Below, piece by piece: positions 30,325 to 37,816 of a DNA stretch of 64,000 nt; the stretch's first letter is position 1; each line of letters begins with the position of its first letter. Origin of the DNA: Nocardioides sp. Kera G14. Lineage in GTDB: Bacteria > Actinomycetota > Actinomycetes > Propionibacteriales > Nocardioidaceae. A model generated the notes under the pieces. It was not told the DNA's origin, did no database searches, and worked only from the letters and a program-made list of their open reading frames with translations. The position numbers were made by a program, and so were the translations under genes. Where the stretch lies: the NCBI RefSeq assembly GCF_020715565.1, contig NZ_CP085839.1, positions 2,046,001 through 2,110,000 of the forward strand. Direction: 5' to 3'.

Positions 30325-32063
30325 CCCTCGACCTCGCGAAGAAGGTCAAGAATCTTCGCGACCTGCTTCTCCAAGTCCGCATCGATCTCCTCGAGCGGAC
30401 GAGGCGGGACGTACTTGTAGAAGTGCCGCGTGAACGGGATCTCGTAGCCGACCTTGACCTTGGACCAATCGATCCAAGCATCGGGGACATGCGGAAGGAC
30501 CTCGGCGTCGACGTACGCCTTGATCGTTTCGATCTTCCCGTCGGCACCGGTGTTGCCGCCGTAGGTGAAGGGGACGTTCTCGGTGTCACGCTTCTTCGTG
30601 TCGGGCTTGGCGTTGCCCTTGCGGTCGTGAACGACCTCACCGGACTCGTCGAGCAGCGGGCGCTCGACAGTGATCGTCCAGTAGCCGAACTCGTCGTTGC
30701 GGAGCACCTTGGAGAAATCCGGGTCGGCATTCTCGAAGTCGACGTACAACTTGAGGATCTGGGAGCGGTCGCTATCGCTGATTTCGCGGCCCTTGGAGCC
30801 GAGGTTCTTCCGGAGCTTGGTCCAGAAGGACGAGCCGTCGATGAGCTGGACCTTGCCGCGGCGCTCAGGCTGCTTGGTGTTGTCGAGAATCCAGATGTAC
30901 GTGGCGATGCCGGTGTTGAAGAACATGTTGGTCGGAAGCGCGACGATCGCCTCGACCAGGTCGTTCTCAAGCAGGTGGCGGCGGATGTTGGACGGTCCCG
31001 ACTCCGCGGCGCCGTTGAAGAGCGGTGAGCCGTTCATGACGATGCCGACGCGGCCGCCGCCGTCGTGGGCCGGGCGCATCTTGTGGGCCAGGTGGAGAAG
31101 GAAGAGCATCTGGCCGTCTGACGTCGCGGGGAGGCCGGGGGCGAAGCGGCCGTAGGGACCGGCCTGCTCCTGCTCCGCCTTGATCTGCTTGGCGTACTGC
31201 TTCCAGTCGACGCCGTACGGCGGGTTCGACATGCCGAAGTCGAAGTGCCGCCCTGCGAACCGGTCGTCGGTGAGCGTGTTGCCAAAGGCGATGTTGGAGG
31301 CGTCGTGGCCCTTGGCGATCAGGTCTGACTTGCAGATGGCGTACGACTGCGGGTTGTACTCCTGGCCGAAGAGCGCGAGGCGGGCGTCGGGGTTCTGCTC
31401 CAGGAGGTGCTCCTCCGCGAGCGCGAGCATGCCGCCGGTGCCGGCCGTGGGGTCGTAGATCGAGCGCACGACGCCGGCCTCGGTGAGGCCCGAGTCCTCC
31501 TCCGCGAAGAGGAGGTCGACCATCAACTTGATGGCATCGCGGGGCGTGTAGTGGTCGCCCGAGGTCTCGTTGGCGACCTCGTTGAACTTCCGGATGATGT
31601 ACTCGAAGGCATCACCCATGTCGGCGTTGCTGATGACCTCCGGGTGCAGGTCGAGGGCCCCGAAGGCCTTGACGATCTCGCGGAGCAGCTCGGCCTTCTC
31701 GAGGGCGAGGATCTCCTTCTTGAGGTCGAAGTAGTCGAAGACATCGATGTCGTCGGAGAAGCGGTCGACGTAGTCGACGAGGTTGTCGACCAGCCCGTCA
31801 GCGTCGGCGAGCAGGTTGGCGAAGGAGAACTTCGACAGGTTGTAGAAGGTGCGGCCCGTCACCTTCTTGACCTCGACACGCAGCCGAGCCGGGTTGCCGT
31901 ACTTCTCCCCCAGTTCCCGGACCGTCTCGCGCTCGGGCTCAAGGATGCAGTCGAGCCGGCGCAAGATCGTGAACGGGAGGATCACGGCGCCGTACTGGTT
32001 CGGCCGATACGGGCCGCGCAGGATGTCCGCGATCGACCAGATCGCAGAGCCCAAGACGCTCAA
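30321..32063 (-). CDS. hsdM: Type I restriction enzyme modification (methyltransferase) subunit
   Basis: N6-adenine methyltransferase, 580 residues. The start is TTG at 32063 (reading LSVLGSAIWSIADILRGPYRPNQYG), because a stop codon lies two codons upstream and HsdM proteins begin with exactly this sequence. AGAGGG lies about 7-8 nt upstream. The N-terminal HsdM_N domain (~5-140) is followed by the N6_MTase core with the SAM-binding motif DPTAGTGGMLALAEEHL (~203) and catalytic NPPYGVDW (~280). It heads the hsdM-hsdS-hsdR operon and is read from the palindrome-rich intergenic region shared with the XRE gene. Confidence 0.95.
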   Translation of the reverse strand: MSVLGSAIWSIADILRGPYRPNQYGAVILPFTILRRLDCILEPERETVRELGEKYGNPARLRVEVKKVTGRTFYNLSKFSFANLLADADGLVDNLVDYVDRFSDDIDVFDYFDLKKEILALEKAELLREIVKAFGALDLHPEVISNADMGDAFEYIIRKFNEVANETSGDHYTPRDAIKLMVDLLFAEEDSGLTEAGVVRSIYDPTAGTGGMLALAEEHLLEQNPDARLALFGQEYNPQSYAICKSDLIAKGHDASNIAFGNTLTDDRFAGRHFDFGMSNPPYGVDWKQYAKQIKAEQEQAGPYGRFAPGLPATSDGQMLFLLHLAHKMRPAHDGGGRVGIVMNGSPLFNGAAESGPSNIRRHLLENDLVEAIVALPTNMFFNTGIATYIWILDNTKQPERRGKVQLIDGSSFWTKLRKNLGSKGREISDSDRSQILKLYVDFENADPDFSKVLRNDEFGYWTITVERPLLDESGEVVHDRKGNAKPDTKKRDTENVPFTYGGNTGADGKIETIKAYVDAEVLPHVPDAWIDWSKVKVGYEIPFTRHFYKYVPPRPLEEIDADLEKQVAKILDLLREVEG

Positions 32064-32091
32064 CGGTCACCCTCTCGGACGCGCAACAAGG

Positions 32092-32111
32092 AAGCGCAGG
32101 ATCCTGCGCTT
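32092..32111. promoter_or_regulatory. Perfect 20-bp palindrome, probable operator of hsd/XRE
   Basis: AAGCGCAGGATCCTGCGCTT is fully self-complementary. It lies in the 99-bp region between divergent hsdM and the XRE gene, and begins where an hsdM transcript from the TATATT box would start. The likely ligand is the adjacent XRE protein. Confidence 0.65.
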
Positions 32112-32129
32112 GGCTCAATATATTGCGCC
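32112..32129. promoter_or_regulatory. Symmetric TATATT -10 palindrome for divergent promoters
   Basis: The CAATATATTG core (32116-32125) sits within GGC-N-CAATATATTG-N-GCC, an 18-bp near-perfect palindrome. TATATT can be read on both strands (minus 32117-32122, plus 32119-32124), so one AT-rich core may serve both hsdM and the XRE gene. No good -35 was seen. Confidence 0.45.
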
Positions 32130-32162
32130 GAGTAAAGGACCGTAGCCGAAGAGGCTCTTTCG

Positions 32163-32462
32163 GTGGCTTCCGACACGCGACCGGCAGAGTTCGAGGCGCG
32201 AGCACGCCTCCTCGGCCAGAAGGTGCGGCATCGCCACAACGAGCTCAGATGGACCGAGCAGCGGCTTGTGGATGCGACCGGACTGAGCCGTCGCTACGTT
32301 CAGTTGCTCCTCAACAACCGGGGAAGCAACACGGACAAGTCCGCTCCACCGAATCCGACCATCGACGTCATCTATCGACTCGCCAAGGCGCTCGAGATCG
32401 ACCCGCTTTACCTGGTCGACTTCACGAGAGACGTCGAGTCGTTCCCTGTGCCGAAGAACTGA
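32163..32462 (+). CDS. XRE-family helix-turn-helix regulator (candidate controller of hsd)
   Basis: 99-residue DNA-binding protein. The HTH lies at about residues 16-70: LGQKVRHRHNELRWTEQRLVDATGLSRRYVQLLLNNRGSN, followed by NPTIDVIYRLAKALEIDPLYLVD, the C-terminal part of the XRE/Cro-C1 fold. The start is GTG with AGAGG about 10 nt upstream. Size, position and orientation (divergent from hsdM, with a 20-bp palindrome between) suggest a control protein for the restriction operon, though controllers are best known for Type II systems. The stop lies one base from the stop of the convergent DUF222 gene. Confidence 0.85.
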   Translation: MASDTRPAEFEARARLLGQKVRHRHNELRWTEQRLVDATGLSRRYVQLLLNNRGSNTDKSAPPNPTIDVIYRLAKALEIDPLYLVDFTRDVESFPVPKN

Positions 32463-32463
32463 C

Positions 32464-33870
32464 TCAGGCGGCGTCGTAGTCGACGTCGAAGGTGTGGAGC
32501 CCGAAGTGGGTCGCAAGGCGCAGCTCGGCTGCGCTCGGCCTTCGCCTTCTCGGAGGCGGCGGCTCCTGATGTCGAAGCGCGCGGGTGCCTGAGGCGTCCA
32601 CGAGGTAGACCGCTCCGCCGGCGTCGCGCCAGAGGAAGATGCCCGGGAAGGGCTGCTTCACGTCGACGTCACCGTGGGTCTTGAGGCGATGCTCGCGGGT
32701 GCTCAGCGGGCCGAGGTTGCCGATCCCGGTCTGGCCGGTTGGGCCGTCGGTTTTCCACGCGATGGTGTGGTCGATCTGCGAGGTCGGACCCCGGCGTCCG
32801 CCCCACGGGAAGACACTCGCCGGGAAGAGAACCTCGACCGCGCGGCGGTGCCGCCTCGGGATCTCGTAGGAATCGACCGGAGCAAGACCCTCGACATCGA
32901 GCACCGGCCGGATCTCAATCTTCGCCGCGGGGTCGTCCCCGAAGACCTCCGAGACCCAGGCGTTGGTCACCATCTCCGCGGTGTCGATCCGGGAGAAGCC
33001 GGCCTCTTCGGCACTGTCCTGGCCGGTCGGGTCGGCGTAGGAGTGGAGGTGGATCACCACGTCGGGGCCACTCGGCGTTCCTTCACCCGGAGTCTCTCCG
33101 AGGAGTCGCATCCGGGCCGCGATCGCACAGCGCTCATCGAAGGACTTCTCCGGCATGGTCTCGGCCAGCTTCTCGGCATCCGCCTTCACGGAGGCATCGA
33201 CACGGGTGATGTTGTCGAGGGTGTCGCGGTACATGAACGATGCCATGCCGGACTGCACACCGCGGAGCTTGCGGGCAAAGGTCGCCTCACGCCGCTTCCG
33301 CTCCTCCTCACGAGCCCGCTCGTAGTCACAGGTGGTGGTCGCCGCCCGGACGAGCTCGTCGAAGCGGGTCCAGTTGAGCCGCCCATCAGCCGACTCGGCC
33401 ACCGCCTCGTCAACGGACGCCATCTGTTCGCGATCGAGGTTGGCGGCTCGGCAGCACTTCGCCACGTGCTGCGCGTAGGAGACCTTCACCTCGAACTCCT
33501 GCACCCGGGCCCACAGTTGCGGGAAGAAGTGGTGCAGGTCGGTCGCGTCGGCCATCAACTCGCGGGCGGCGTACGTCGTCATGCCGAGCCGCATCCCCAG
33601 CGTGGCCGGGGAGAACTCGGCGATCTCCTCAGCTCCCGCGCTCCCGACCGGCACCACACGCTCCACGCCTTCGGGCCGCCGGCGGGCCTCACGCCTGCCC
33701 ACCGTCTGGGCGTCGTTACGCACCACCCACTCGTAGGCCAGCTGCACGATCCGGACCTCGAGCTCCCGCAGGGCACGCCCGACGTCGGCGACATGGTCGA
33801 GGAACTCCACCCCGCCCAGGTCGCCCGCATCGAGGCCGAAAACACCGGCCAACCGCTCGCCCGAGATCAC
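32464..33870 (-). CDS. DUF222 / HNH endonuclease-like protein (13E12 type)
   Basis: 468 residues from GTG 33870 (VISGERLAGVFGLDAGD). The frame continues 20 codons upstream to an ATG at 33930, but that would overlap the methyltransferase gene by 50 nt. No start has a good ribosome-binding site. Residues ~20-320 form the helical DUF222 domain. The C-terminal HNH region reads SQIDHTIAWKTDGPTGQ then NLGPLSTREHRLKTHGDV. The catalytic His (DH), Asn and final His are kept, but the zinc-binding cysteines usual at the first and fourth positions are absent. DUF222 proteins are abundant in Actinobacteria and some are linked to mobile introns, but the function here is unknown. Confidence 0.85.
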   Translation of the reverse strand: MISGERLAGVFGLDAGDLGGVEFLDHVADVGRALRELEVRIVQLAYEWVVRNDAQTVGRREARRRPEGVERVVPVGSAGAEEIAEFSPATLGMRLGMTTYAARELMADATDLHHFFPQLWARVQEFEVKVSYAQHVAKCCRAANLDREQMASVDEAVAESADGRLNWTRFDELVRAATTTCDYERAREEERKRREATFARKLRGVQSGMASFMYRDTLDNITRVDASVKADAEKLAETMPEKSFDERCAIAARMRLLGETPGEGTPSGPDVVIHLHSYADPTGQDSAEEAGFSRIDTAEMVTNAWVSEVFGDDPAAKIEIRPVLDVEGLAPVDSYEIPRRHRRAVEVLFPASVFPWGGRRGPTSQIDHTIAWKTDGPTGQTGIGNLGPLSTREHRLKTHGDVDVKQPFPGIFLWRDAGGAVYLVDASGTRALRHQEPPPPRRRRPSAAELRLATHFGLHTFDVDYDAA

Positions 33871-33880
33871 GTCTCCGACG

Positions 33881-34525
33881 CTATACGCCACCACCGACAA
33901 AACCGTGGCGAGCCGACCCCGCATAGCCATAGGACCATGGACGGCCGAAGCGCGGCAGGCCGTCGACGTAGCCGGACTCGATGTTGAGCTCGACGAATCC
34001 GGCCCCAGCGAGAAGCACTCGAGGATCCCGGATCAGATGGCAGCCGCCGAAGACCCGCTGCTGCAACCCATCGAGCCGGTGCTGCCACGTGGCGACACCG
34101 GGGTCAGGCGACAGTCCGTGCTCGGCGATGTGGATCGTGCCGCCGGGCCGGAGCACGCGCGCCGACTCGCGGACCGCCGACTCGACGTCCGGGATGGTGC
34201 AGAGCGTGAAGGTGAGCAGCACGCAGTCGGCCGAATCGTCGGCGAGGTCCAGCGACGCTCCGTCGAGGCCGACCCGCTCGATCGGAACATCGGCCTGTCG
34301 GCGTACGGCGTCTGACATCCGCCACGCCTCGTCGGAGGGCTCCACGGCGAGGACACGGTCAACCGCCTCGGGATAGAGCGGGACATTGAGCCCGCTGCCG
34401 AAGCCGAGCTCGACGACGGTGCCGTGCAGTCCCGCCAGCGCGCGCTCACGGAGGGGCTGCAGGCGCCGGTCACCGCACGCCCGGTCGATCACGTGCGGCA
34501 GCAGCCGATCGCCCCAAAGGCCCAT
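33881..34525 (-). CDS. Class I SAM-dependent methyltransferase
   Basis: 214 residues from ATG 34525 (MGLWGDRLLPHVIDRACG). Motif I is VVELGFGSGLNVPLYP (about residues 37-52), the acidic end of strand 2 is VLAVEPSDEAW, motif II/III is SLDLADDSADCVLLTFTLCTIPD, and motif III is VLRPGGTIHIAEHG. The layout matches Methyltransf_11 (UbiE-like, small molecule) enzymes. The tail RFGRPWSYGYAGSARHGFVGGGV looks like the menaquinone/phosphatidylethanolamine-type group, but the substrate cannot be assigned. It lies 5 nt downstream of the YciI-like gene, probably one transcript. Confidence 0.86.
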   Translation of the reverse strand: MGLWGDRLLPHVIDRACGDRRLQPLRERALAGLHGTVVELGFGSGLNVPLYPEAVDRVLAVEPSDEAWRMSDAVRRQADVPIERVGLDGASLDLADDSADCVLLTFTLCTIPDVESAVRESARVLRPGGTIHIAEHGLSPDPGVATWQHRLDGLQQRVFGGCHLIRDPRVLLAGAGFVELNIESGYVDGLPRFGRPWSYGYAGSARHGFVGGGV

Positions 34526-34530
34526 GCTCG

Positions 34531-34836
34531 TCAGGCCCGCCCGCGCAGATAGGAGACGCGCATCTCCCGCAGTTCGCCGACCATCAGGCCCGAGGTGATC
34601 GCCGGGTCTGCCTCCATGATCGCGCGCGCCGCCTCCTCGTCGGCGGCCTCGACGATCGCGACACCGTCGTTCCACGGCTGCCCCCACGTCGGCCCGGCAA
34701 GGATGAGCGTGCCTTCGTCGAGCAGGCGGGCGAGGTACGGCGAGTGCTGCTCGCCCATGATCGCCGCCTCGTCCGGCGTGATGGTGGCGATGAAGTCCTC
34801 GCGTGGCGGGTGGATCAGATAGAGCCAGGTCCTCAT
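34531..34836 (-). CDS. YciI family protein
   Basis: 101-residue protein of the YCII (dimeric ferredoxin-like) family. Conserved features are MRTWLYLIHPPREDF at the N-terminus, the His of GEQHSPYLARLLDEGTLILAGPTW (the proposed catalytic region of the family), and EAADEEAARAIMEADPAITSGLMVGELREMRV. Family members resemble lactone isomerases or dehydrochlorinases, but most have no assigned reaction. The ATG is preceded by TAGAGT at 6 nt, which suggests leaderless expression. It probably forms a two-gene unit with the downstream methyltransferase. Confidence 0.87.
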   Translation of the reverse strand: MRTWLYLIHPPREDFIATITPDEAAIMGEQHSPYLARLLDEGTLILAGPTWGQPWNDGVAIVEAADEEAARAIMEADPAITSGLMVGELREMRVSYLRGRA

Positions 34837-34842
34837 GTCGCG

Positions 34843-34848
34843 ACTCTA
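34843..34848 (-). promoter_or_regulatory. Leaderless-type -10 box for the YciI-like gene
   Basis: TAGAGT lies 6 nt before the ATG at 34836. Confidence 0.5.
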
Positions 34849-34878
34849 AGAGCCGCGGAGGCGATGTGCGATTGGTCG

Positions 34879-35016
34879 TCAGTGCCCGGCGACGACGGAA
34901 ACAGCCACGGGCCCGTCCTGCTCGGGGGTGGCGGCCTCGCTCAGGCTGCGTCCTCCGAGAACGATCAAGACCGTGCCCACGACGCCGTAGGCAACCACCC
35001 AACTGAGGTACTTCAT
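34879..35016 (-). CDS. 45-residue single-span membrane peptide
   Basis: This small frame reads MKYLSWVVAYGVVGTVLIVL then a polar tail ending VAVSVVAGH. The ATG at 35016 has GGAAGG 8 nt upstream, the same ribosome-binding site as the DUF6318 gene. One N-terminal hydrophobic helix (~4-21) is followed by a glycine/acidic tail, so it could be a secreted or membrane-anchored peptide. Nothing similar is recognised. It is the only candidate gene in the 297-nt stretch between the YciI gene and the secreted PKD-like gene. The rest of that stretch shows nothing convincing. Confidence 0.45.
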   Translation of the reverse strand: MKYLSWVVAYGVVGTVLIVLGGRSLSEAATPEQDGPVAVSVVAGH

Positions 35017-35133
35017 GTCCAGGCCTTCCACGATCGTTTTCCGCGGGTTGTGTACCCCGTCACATACGGGCTAAACCTGCGTACTCCGGCTACGCCGAAG
35101 CCACCTGCCGATGTACGCCGACACCCGCGGCTT

Positions 35134-35955
35134 TCACGACCCCGCGAGTAACGGTGTCGCCGTCCTGATCCTCAACTGCTGCGGGGCGCCGGCCATCGTC
35201 ACCGTGTCCGGAACGGTCGCCCACGCTCCCCCGTCGATCCGGTAATCGGCCGCCCAGGTCGTGTCGACGCTCGCCGCCACGGTGCCCTTCTTCCGATAGC
35301 GGTGCGTGACGTCGAGGTTCGGGTAAAGCCGCCCCGGCTCGGTCCCCTCGGCCGTCTCACCATCGCCGTAGTGCCAGGTGAAACGCGCAGGGTGGATCTT
35401 GAAGTCGACGGTGTGGCCGACGAGCGTCACCGATGTGTCGAAGGGCTCAGCTTCGGTCAGGAAGTTGGTGTCGAAGTTGACGAGCGTTTCGCCGTCGGGA
35501 GGCTGGATCTGGAGGACGGACTGCGGCAACGGGACTCGTTCAAGGGCGTGTATGACGTCGCTCACCGTTGGACCTGGGTCTGCCGCATTAGCGTCAGTCG
35601 GGCAGTTGCTCCGGGGCCCGCCCGCCACGCCCTCGTCTGGCTGGAAGTAGACCGTCTCCATCGGTGTTCCGTCGGCGCAGACGGCTTGGCCATCGGCATC
35701 ACACATAGTGCTGCCCCCTAGCTTGCAAACGGGCTCGTGGACCCAGTGACCTGGAACCGCGTCGACGAACGAATCATCAGAGTTGCCGCAGTGCGTCGTG
35801 ATGTCGATGTTCGTAAGGAAGTCTTGGTCCTCGGCCCCTGCCGAACCGGCGAGGGTGCCACTACAACCCGCAGCTAGGACTGAAGAACTGATGACGCAAA
35901 CACTCAACCAAGAGATCAGCGCCGTGATGCAGAGCAGCCGCAGTAAGAAGCTCAT
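35134..35955 (-). CDS. Secreted protein with PKD-like domain
   Basis: 273 residues from ATG 35955 (MSFLLRLLCITALISWLSV), whose ATGA overlaps the stop of the DUF6318 gene. An in-frame ATG 14 codons upstream lies inside that gene. The signal peptide (residues ~1-30) ends near SSVLAAGCSG; the cysteine there could allow lipidation, although the lipobox is poor. The middle third is cysteine-rich (HCGN, PVCK, TMCDA, AVCADG, NCPTD) with no recognised fold. The last third is PKD-like: RFTWHYGDGETAEG then THRYRKKGTVAASVDTTW. The DNA looks less G/C-rich than the flanks. The function is unknown; it is probably surface-exposed and acts with the upstream lipoprotein. Confidence 0.75.
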   Translation of the reverse strand: MSFLLRLLCITALISWLSVCVISSSVLAAGCSGTLAGSAGAEDQDFLTNIDITTHCGNSDDSFVDAVPGHWVHEPVCKLGGSTMCDADGQAVCADGTPMETVYFQPDEGVAGGPRSNCPTDANAADPGPTVSDVIHALERVPLPQSVLQIQPPDGETLVNFDTNFLTEAEPFDTSVTLVGHTVDFKIHPARFTWHYGDGETAEGTEPGRLYPNLDVTHRYRKKGTVAASVDTTWAADYRIDGGAWATVPDTVTMAGAPQQLRIRTATPLLAGS

Positions 35956-36527
35956 GCCACAGCGACTATCTGCGCGACACGCCACCCGCCAGCCCATGTG
36001 AGTTCCATGCGAATGCGAGCTTGGCGGGCGGGGCGATGGACATCCTTCCCGCTGCCCGGGTAGTCGACCGTTTCGTCTGACACATCAATTCGAGCCTGGA
36101 CGTGAGCCATCTGGAATGTCTCGGACTGCAACAGCTCTGAAGACTGCACGACAACCGTCGAGGTGCCGCCGACGTAGGTGCCGCCCGCGGCCTTCGTTTT
36201 GCGAATCGATGAAATCGTCCCGTCACACGCTTCACAACCGTCGAGACTTAGGTCAGTCAACTCGCTCGGGTCACCGTTGGACTGGGCAGCGTTCGCGACG
36301 TCCCAGAAGTACCGAACAAACGCTTCTGCACCTTCCTTGGTGTGCTGCTTGGCGGCGTCGGGCATGACTGGAGCGGTGGGCGTGGGCGTTGAGGTGGGTG
36401 AGGCGACGGTGCTCGTCGTACGGACCGACGACGGCGGCTGTGCCTTGTCCGACCCGCAGCCGGCCAAGGCCAGCGCAACCGCTGCGGCGACCGTGCCGAC
36501 AGCGAACCTGGTGAGGTGCTTCCCCAT
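35952..36527 (-). CDS. DUF6318 family lipoprotein
   Basis: 191 residues from ATG 36527, with GGAAGG at 7 nt. Lipoprotein signal MGKHLTRFAVGTVAAAVALALAGC; after the Cys a Ser/Thr/Pro linker (SPTSTPTPTAP) is followed by a globular domain. That domain has EGAEAFVRYFWDVANAAQSNGD, the CEACDGTISSIRKTKAAGG motif (CxxC) and ARIRMELTWAGGWRVAQIVAV at the end, resembling DUF6318 and NTF2-like folds. The role of the family is unknown. It is translationally coupled to the PKD-like secreted protein, so the two are likely partners at the cell surface. Confidence 0.8.
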   Translation of the reverse strand: MGKHLTRFAVGTVAAAVALALAGCGSDKAQPPSSVRTTSTVASPTSTPTPTAPVMPDAAKQHTKEGAEAFVRYFWDVANAAQSNGDPSELTDLSLDGCEACDGTISSIRKTKAAGGTYVGGTSTVVVQSSELLQSETFQMAHVQARIDVSDETVDYPGSGKDVHRPARQARIRMELTWAGGWRVAQIVAVA

Positions 36528-36578
36528 GTCCTGGCCTTCCCGAGATCACGCCTCGACCAGAGAGACGCTGAGCCGACG

Positions 36579-37055
36579 CTAGCGACCGCGCAGGCGCCTG
36601 ACCAGACCCCTCAAGCGGGCCTGTGGAGAAGTCAGTGGTTTCGAGGCTCGCACCTCGACCAGCGGCGCGGCCGGGAGGTAGGGGCGGGCGGCCGCGATCA
36701 CCGCGTCGAAGACCGACCGGGAGACGGCGGCACCCTCGCGACGTACGGCCGAAGGCTTCAACGGCACGAGGCGGTTGAGGCGCACCTCGGACGGGCGGCC
36801 GGAGCGATCCCATCCACCGGTGCCGATGTCCATCCAGTACCGACCGACCGACGCCTCCTGCGCCGCGTCGCGGTCATGGTCCTTGGAGGTCAGCGGCAGC
36901 CCCCACAGTCCGCCCGTCGCAAGGTCGCGCGCGACGATCAGGATCGGGCGGTCTTTGCCCTGACTCGGGTCCTCCTCGTACGGCACCCACGCCCACACGA
37001 CCTCCCCGGGATCAGCATCGCCGTCGGGGTCGGGCGCGTAGTCGAAGGCCAGCAT
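36579..37055 (-). CDS. PemK/MazF-like protein, no antitoxin partner
   Basis: 158 residues from ATG 37055 ([29 protein letters not shown]). The frame is open far upstream but that lies inside hisF. The PemK/MazF fold is visible in GEVVWAWVPYEEDPSQGKDRPILIVARD (toxins typically show GDIVWVDF...GEQGGRRPALVLS), GLPLTSKDH, and VRLNRLVPLKPSAVRREGAAVSRSVFDAVIAAA. The last 20 residues are basic. MazF relatives are RNA endonucleases. No antitoxin gene lies beside it: the upstream gene is hisF, overlapped by one base (TGATG). It may be a non-toxic or independently regulated member. Activity is not assigned. Confidence 0.78.
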   Translation of the reverse strand: MLAFDYAPDPDGDADPGEVVWAWVPYEEDPSQGKDRPILIVARDLATGGLWGLPLTSKDHDRDAAQEASVGRYWMDIGTGGWDRSGRPSEVRLNRLVPLKPSAVRREGAAVSRSVFDAVIAAARPYLPAAPLVEVRASKPLTSPQARLRGLVRRLRGR

Positions 37056-37816
37056 CAGCGGACGGGCTGACCTGCCGCCGCCAGCGCTGCCTTGGCGTCG
37101 GAGATGCGGACCTTGCCGAAGTGGAAGATCGTGGCCGCGAGTACGGCGTCGGCACCGGCGTCCACAGCGGGCGGGAAGTGCTCCGCGGCGCCGGCCCCGC
37201 CGGAGGCGATGACAGGGACGGAGACCTCGCTGCGGACCGCGCGGATCAGCTCCAGGTCGAAGCCGTCCTCGGTACCGTCGGCGTCCATCGCGTTGAGCAG
37301 GATCTCCCCTGCACCGAGCTGGGCGGCCTTGACGGCCCATTCGATGGCGTCGATCCCGGCCGATTCACGACCGCCGTGGGTGGTCACCTCGAAGCCACTG
37401 CTCGTGCCCTCGGCACGTCGCGCGTCCACGCTGAGGACGAGCACCTGGTTGCCGAAGCGGTCGGCGACCTCGGCGATCAGCTCGGGGCGGCGGATGGCGG
37501 CGGTGTTCATCGCGACCTTGTCGGCGCCGGCGCGAAGCAGTCGATCGACGTCCTCGACCGAGGAGACCCCGCCGCCGACCGTGAGCGGGATGAAGACCTG
37601 CTCGGCCGTGCGCGAGACGATCTCCATCGTCGTGGCGCGGCCCTCGTGGGAGGCGGAGATGTCGAGGAAGGTCAGCTCGTCGGCACCTTCGGCGTCATAG
37701 ACCTTCGCCAGCTCGACGGGGTCACCCGCGTCTCTCAGGTCCTGGAAGTTGATGCCCTTGACCACCCGGCCGCCGTCGACATCGAGGCATGGGATGACGC
37801 GGACGGCCAGACTCAT
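37055..37816 (-). CDS. hisF: Imidazole glycerol phosphate synthase, cyclase subunit
   Basis: Makes IGP and AICAR from PRFAR using ammonia from HisH, 253 residues. TIM barrel with [32 protein letters not shown] (catalytic Asp11 in CLDV), [36 protein letters not shown] and [16 protein letters not shown] (catalytic Asp130 equivalent in the SVDAR/TEDG half-barrel pair), [15 protein letters not shown] 37816 overlaps the hisA stop (ATGA). It is the last histidine gene before the PemK-like gene. Confidence 0.97.
   Translation of the reverse strand: MSLAVRVIPCLDVDGGRVVKGINFQDLRDAGDPVELAKVYDAEGADELTFLDISASHEGRATTMEIVSRTAEQVFIPLTVGGGVSSVEDVDRLLRAGADKVAMNTAAIRRPELIAEVADRFGNQVLVLSVDARRAEGTSSGFEVTTHGGRESAGIDAIEWAVKAAQLGAGEILLNAMDADGTEDGFDLELIRAVRSEVSVPVIASGGAGAAEHFPPAVDAGADAVLAATIFHFGKVRISDAKAALAAAGQPVR

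Noticed and set aside
26033..37055. Genomic island with integrase and attachment sites
   Set aside because: No integrase, transposase, terminal repeats or tRNA-end duplication was seen. The accessory block is real, but its borders cannot be defined from this sequence.
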